The notes under the pieces are model-generated. The model had not been told where the DNA came from, ran no database searches, and was given only the letters and a program-made list of their open reading frames with translations. From positions 1-32,749 of the IMG/VR virus record IMGVR_UViG_3300033148_008055: DNA of 32,749 bases. One strand, written 5' to 3'. Shown piece by piece: positions 30,362 through 32,749 of this stretch; the stretch's first letter is position 1, and each line of letters begins with the position of its first letter. Source of the DNA: a virus. A program made the translations under genes and the position numbers.

Positions 30362-31101
30362 AGCATGCCCTTGTGGCCACCACGGCCTTGGGCCTTGAAC
30401 TGCTTGATGAGGTCGTCGAATTCATCGACGTCCGCTGAGGCGAGACGGGCCAGCATGTTCTGACTCGTGTCTTGAGCTGCGTTGATCTCAATGCTTATAA
30501 CAGCGATTGATCTTAGGTTGTTGCGACCGCGCCACAACAAGTCACGGCATCTCTGCAGGTTGATGTCGATGGTGAACTCGGGATGAGTCGTGACGTATCG
30601 GAGTTGTTTCAGGCACAGCTCGTAGAATGGTCTCCAGGACGTCGGTGTGTTTGCGAGCTCGTTGAGCCTCTCCATCTCATCGTCGCTGATTCGGACGAAG
30701 ACTTCGCAGCAGCTCAGTAGTCTCTCTATCGGCCACTCCGTCGTCTTGAGCTCCTCACAGATGTTGATGAAGAGCATGAGGAGCCTGTCGTCATCCATCG
30801 GCTCCAACTGTGTGGCCGACATCTGATTGACCTGCAGCATGAGGTCGAGAGCCCCCTGTAGACGGGATACCTGGCGCTCCAGTAGGATGATGCGTCGCTG
30901 CGCGTCCTCTGGTGACATCTTGATGCCGCCCTGGATCGATAGGACCTCGTCGATGTCTTCGGAGCGCACATAGATTACGTCTCCGTCGGTGAGCTGTCGG
31001 ACTACTGCTCGCTTGGCTAATTCCCGTACGGCGTCTTCGTCGCAACGCAGCTTTTGGGAGGCCTCCAGGACAGAGATCCAGGCCTTGCGAGTGCTTTGCA
31101 T
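30358..31101 (-). CDS. Helix-turn-helix protein with coiled-coil, possible regulator
   Basis: 247 residues, ATG 31101 preceded by AAGGGA. Residues 8-55 look like an excisionase/MerR-type winged helix: WISVLEASQKLRCDEDAVRE, then VRQLTDGDVIYVRSEDIDEV, where the second helix plus wing would contact DNA. Residues 62-95 are a coiled coil (QRRIILLERQVSRLQGALDL). The rest is helical, with LLSCCEVFVRISDDEMERL and a basic, Gly-containing end (AQGRGGHKG). The repeat cluster in the divergent gap ahead of it is a natural candidate for its operator, making autoregulation and control of the rightward gene plausible. It could instead be a small-terminase-like DNA-binding protein; direct evidence for either is lacking. 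Confidence 0.6.
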   Translation of the reverse strand: MQSTRKAWISVLEASQKLRCDEDAVRELAKRAVVRQLTDGDVIYVRSEDIDEVLSIQGGIKMSPEDAQRRIILLERQVSRLQGALDLMLQVNQMSATQLEPMDDDRLLMLFINICEELKTTEWPIERLLSCCEVFVRISDDEMERLNELANTPTSWRPFYELCLKQLRYVTTHPEFTIDINLQRCRDLLWRGRNNLRSIAVISIEINAAQDTSQNMLARLASADVDEFDDLIKQFKAQGRGGHKGML

Positions 31102-31121
31102 ACGATCCCTTACATGCTACG

Positions 31122-31176
31122 TTGTCGATAGTGTATCACGGGGTGTATCCTCTAAGAGATACATGCCTCATGATAC
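31122..31176. promoter_or_regulatory. Operator-like GTATC/GATAC cluster and rightward promoter
   Basis: In the 97-bp divergent gap 31102-31198, GTATC occurs at 31133-31137 and 31145-31149 and its complement GATAC at 31158-31162 and 31172-31176, spaced 12, 13 and 14 bases start to start. The inner pair forms TGTATC-N8-GATACA. A rightward promoter-like pair, TTGTCG (31122-31127) and TATCCT (31146-31151) with 18-base spacing, is overlapped by the repeats, so binding there would block transcription. Confidence 0.5.
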
Positions 31177-31198
31177 GAACGGAGACAAGGGGAAGTAG

Positions 31199-32053
31199 AT
31201 GCCCCTACGAGGCACAGGGAACTTGGTTGATTCGGACCAGTTGAGGACGCTGGCCAAGCGTGCCAGTGAGTTGCACCTTGGTGGCGACGTTCCGATGACT
31301 GAGGCCGTGGTTCAGTCCGTGAAGGATGAGCAGGGTCTCGGCACAGAGCACATACGCCGGATCGTGGAGTTCGCAAACAACGAGACGTTCCAGCGGATGT
31401 TCAAGGAGGGTTCTGGGGACCATCGTGTCGTCAACTTCGACGGCGGTCCCGCTGATCCCGGTGACGTGTTGAAGGAGCTCAACATGGGAGCCATGTCATC
31501 CCCGATGGCGGTCTCGGAAAAGACCGCTTCCTTCGATTCCTATGTGCCGGGTGAAGACTCGGCCATGGGTGTGTTCGACACCCCCAAGACTGCTGAGGCC
31601 TACCCCATGGCCAATCCCATGGGAGATGCCTGGCGTCTTCGAGAGCAGCTCGAAGGACTGCAGGACCACTTCGCGGCAGAGCATCAGCTCGCCGTTGTTC
31701 GTCACGGAGAGGCTGAGAGCGTCCTCGTGAAAGAGGCGAAGCAGATCGTCCTTGGCGGCGGAACGACTGCAGACATCAGTCGTGCCGTCTCCATGCAGGC
31801 GTCGCACCCCGATCTCGCCAAACTCGCTTTGGTGAAGGTCCAGCGTTACTTCGATGCCAGCGGCATCGAGTCTTCGTCGGGGTGTGTTCTTGCGAAGACG
31901 GCTTCTCAGCCGAATCCCAACAGCCCACTGGCTCAGTCGTACTCCGACTATGAGGCAGCGACGCTTCATCGCTTCAAGATCGCCGCGGCTATCGAGCACG
32001 TCGGTGCCAAGCTCTCCGCTCTCAACAGAGCCATCACTAAGAGGCTTCGATGA
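31199..32053 (+). CDS. Probable virion protein (284 residues)
   Basis: ATG 31199 preceded by GGGGA. It starts MPLRGTGNLVDSDQLRTLAK and is helical at both ends with a Pro/Gly/Asp-rich centre (VNFDGGPADPGDV, YVPGEDSAMGVFDTPKTAEA). Lys-x-Ala motifs are dense: EKTAS, PKTAE, VKEAK, AKTAS, FKIAA. The last third is basic and helical (KIAAAIEHVGAKLSALNRA). It overlaps the next gene by ATGA. No family is recognised; shared motifs and coupling suggest a structural or internal head protein. Confidence 0.7.
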   Translation: MPLRGTGNLVDSDQLRTLAKRASELHLGGDVPMTEAVVQSVKDEQGLGTEHIRRIVEFANNETFQRMFKEGSGDHRVVNFDGGPADPGDVLKELNMGAMSSPMAVSEKTASFDSYVPGEDSAMGVFDTPKTAEAYPMANPMGDAWRLREQLEGLQDHFAAEHQLAVVRHGEAESVLVKEAKQIVLGGGTTADISRAVSMQASHPDLAKLALVKVQRYFDASGIESSSGCVLAKTASQPNPNSPLAQSYSDYEAATLHRFKIAAAIEHVGAKLSALNRAITKRLR

Positions 32054-32733
32054 ATTACGAGGGCCTTCGTCAAGCGGGGGCTCTTGCAGCCCTACGCAGA
32101 GCTGCTGACCGTCACGAGATGGAGAAGGCCGAATGTATGTCGGCCTTCAACACTACGAAGCAAGCCGCCGTCAAGATGAAGCTGAGCCCTGCCGAGATCG
32201 CTCAAGCCCTTATCAGAGGCGAGGGGACCAGCGGCCCGAAGTGGCTAGCTGGGGTGACGTCGAAGAAGTGGCCGGTCCGCCCTCCTGGTGTGGAGGGGAG
32301 AGGGAGGACTCCTAGTCTTCGAGACGTGCTGGAGTCCAAGGGTGTCGACGTTCGACCCATCATCAAGAAGTCCCAAGACCTTCGGGCCATCGGCCGCTTC
32401 GTCGCACTCCAGAAGGAGGCCGCCGCAGTAGAAGCTCTGGGTCACGGTGCTAAGGTTCTCAGCAAGCTCCCGGCCGGGGTCAGAAAAGCCTTCGCCGAGA
32501 TGGGCGAGCAGGTCTCCAAGGGTGTTGCCGTTGACCCATTGAAGCCTGGTGTGGCGGCCAAGGCATTGGGCGGAGCCGTGCGTCATGCCCCAACTGCTGG
32601 CGCCATACTGGGTGCTGGCTACGTCGCCAAGCCGCATGTTGAGCCCTACATGCGGTCGAAGATGATGCAGTTCCACATGCGGCAGGCCGCGACTCGACCT
32701 CACTTTGATCCACGAACTCAGAGGTTCATGTAA
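32050..32733 (+). CDS. Hypothetical virion protein with helical basic build (227 residues)
   Basis: ATGA overlap with the preceding gene. It is basic and Ala-rich, with a helical N-terminus (RQAGALAALRRAADRHEME), a Pro/Gly/Arg-rich segment near 75-95, and LQKEAAAVEALGHGAKVLSK carrying a Lys-x-Ala motif. Near the end a weakly hydrophobic stretch, AVRHAPTAGAILGAGYVA, recalls the Gly/Ala proteins near the polymerase. It ends with a basic, aromatic tail. Internal virion protein is a guess from composition and neighbours. Its stop overlaps the start of a further gene. Confidence 0.68.
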   Translation: MNYEGLRQAGALAALRRAADRHEMEKAECMSAFNTTKQAAVKMKLSPAEIAQALIRGEGTSGPKWLAGVTSKKWPVRPPGVEGRGRTPSLRDVLESKGVDVRPIIKKSQDLRAIGRFVALQKEAAAVEALGHGAKVLSKLPAGVRKAFAEMGEQVSKGVAVDPLKPGVAAKALGGAVRHAPTAGAILGAGYVAKPHVEPYMRSKMMQFHMRQAATRPHFDPRTQRFM

Positions 32734-32749
32734 TGAGCGCAATCGACGA
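32733..32749 (+). CDS. Start of a further gene, cut by the window edge
   Basis: TAATG at 32731-32735 joins the stop of the previous gene to an ATG, the same coupling seen elsewhere here. Only M-S-A-I-D can be read. Whether it is a gene depends on sequence beyond the window. Confidence 0.4.

Noticed and set aside
1-32749. tRNA genes, insertion sequences and attachment sites
   Set aside because: I looked in the gaps of 80 bases or more (2985-3090, 8159-8274, 14240-14635, 27813-27895, 30251-30357, 31102-31198) and saw no cloverleaf, transposase or flanking duplication.

Overview
The window is part of the genome of a large tailed double-stranded DNA phage, probably with a contractile tail. Evidence for a phage is a large terminase, a portal protein and a baseplate-spike protein. 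Genes are packed with ATGA or GTGA overlaps and most have strong GGAGG-type ribosome binding sites. The base composition is GC-rich, and the two best promoter-like sites have TTGACN boxes and TAnnnT -10 boxes of the kind seen in actinobacteria. The host cannot be fixed from sequence alone.

Left arm (1-8158, minus strand): a replication and repair cluster. Read in the direction of transcription it holds a zinc-knuckle/acidic-tail protein, an SF2 helicase, an unknown gene, a family-4 uracil-DNA glycosylase, three small unknown genes, a DUF932-like protein, an Hfq/LSm-like RNA-binding protein, a DnaB-like helicase, a DnaG-like primase, and a truncated gene at the window edge. A 116-bp divergent promoter region (8159-8274) separates this from the rightward virion genes.

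Centre (8275-26649, mostly plus strand): virion and morphogenesis genes. These include a probable virion protein, a beta-rich structural protein, a zinc-ribbon protein, a Gly/Ala-rich protein and the portal. A small leftward pair of short ORFs and a bidirectional hairpin follow. Then comes a 2052-codon gene for a complete bacterial-type RNA polymerase with beta and beta-prime fused into one chain. After it lie a second Gly/Ala-rich protein, the baseplate spike, a large unknown virion protein, a GNAT-like protein and several unknowns, closed by a strong terminator.

Right (26681-32749): two leftward unknown genes, the rightward large terminase, a leftward membrane protein with a repeat-rich proline tail, a leftward helix-turn-helix protein facing an operator-like repeat cluster, and two further rightward probable virion genes. 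A third rightward gene starts at the window edge.

The most notable system is the single-chain beta/beta-prime RNA polymerase inside the virion gene block. It has its own promoter-like signal and sits between the portal and a Gly/Ala-rich protein. All core catalytic motifs are present, but there is no beta-prime N-terminal zinc site, and no alpha, omega or sigma gene is recognisable in the window. Other points of interest are the phage LSm/Hfq-like protein, zinc ribbons in three packaging or portal-region proteins, and a Lys-x-Ala short motif that recurs in the virion proteins.
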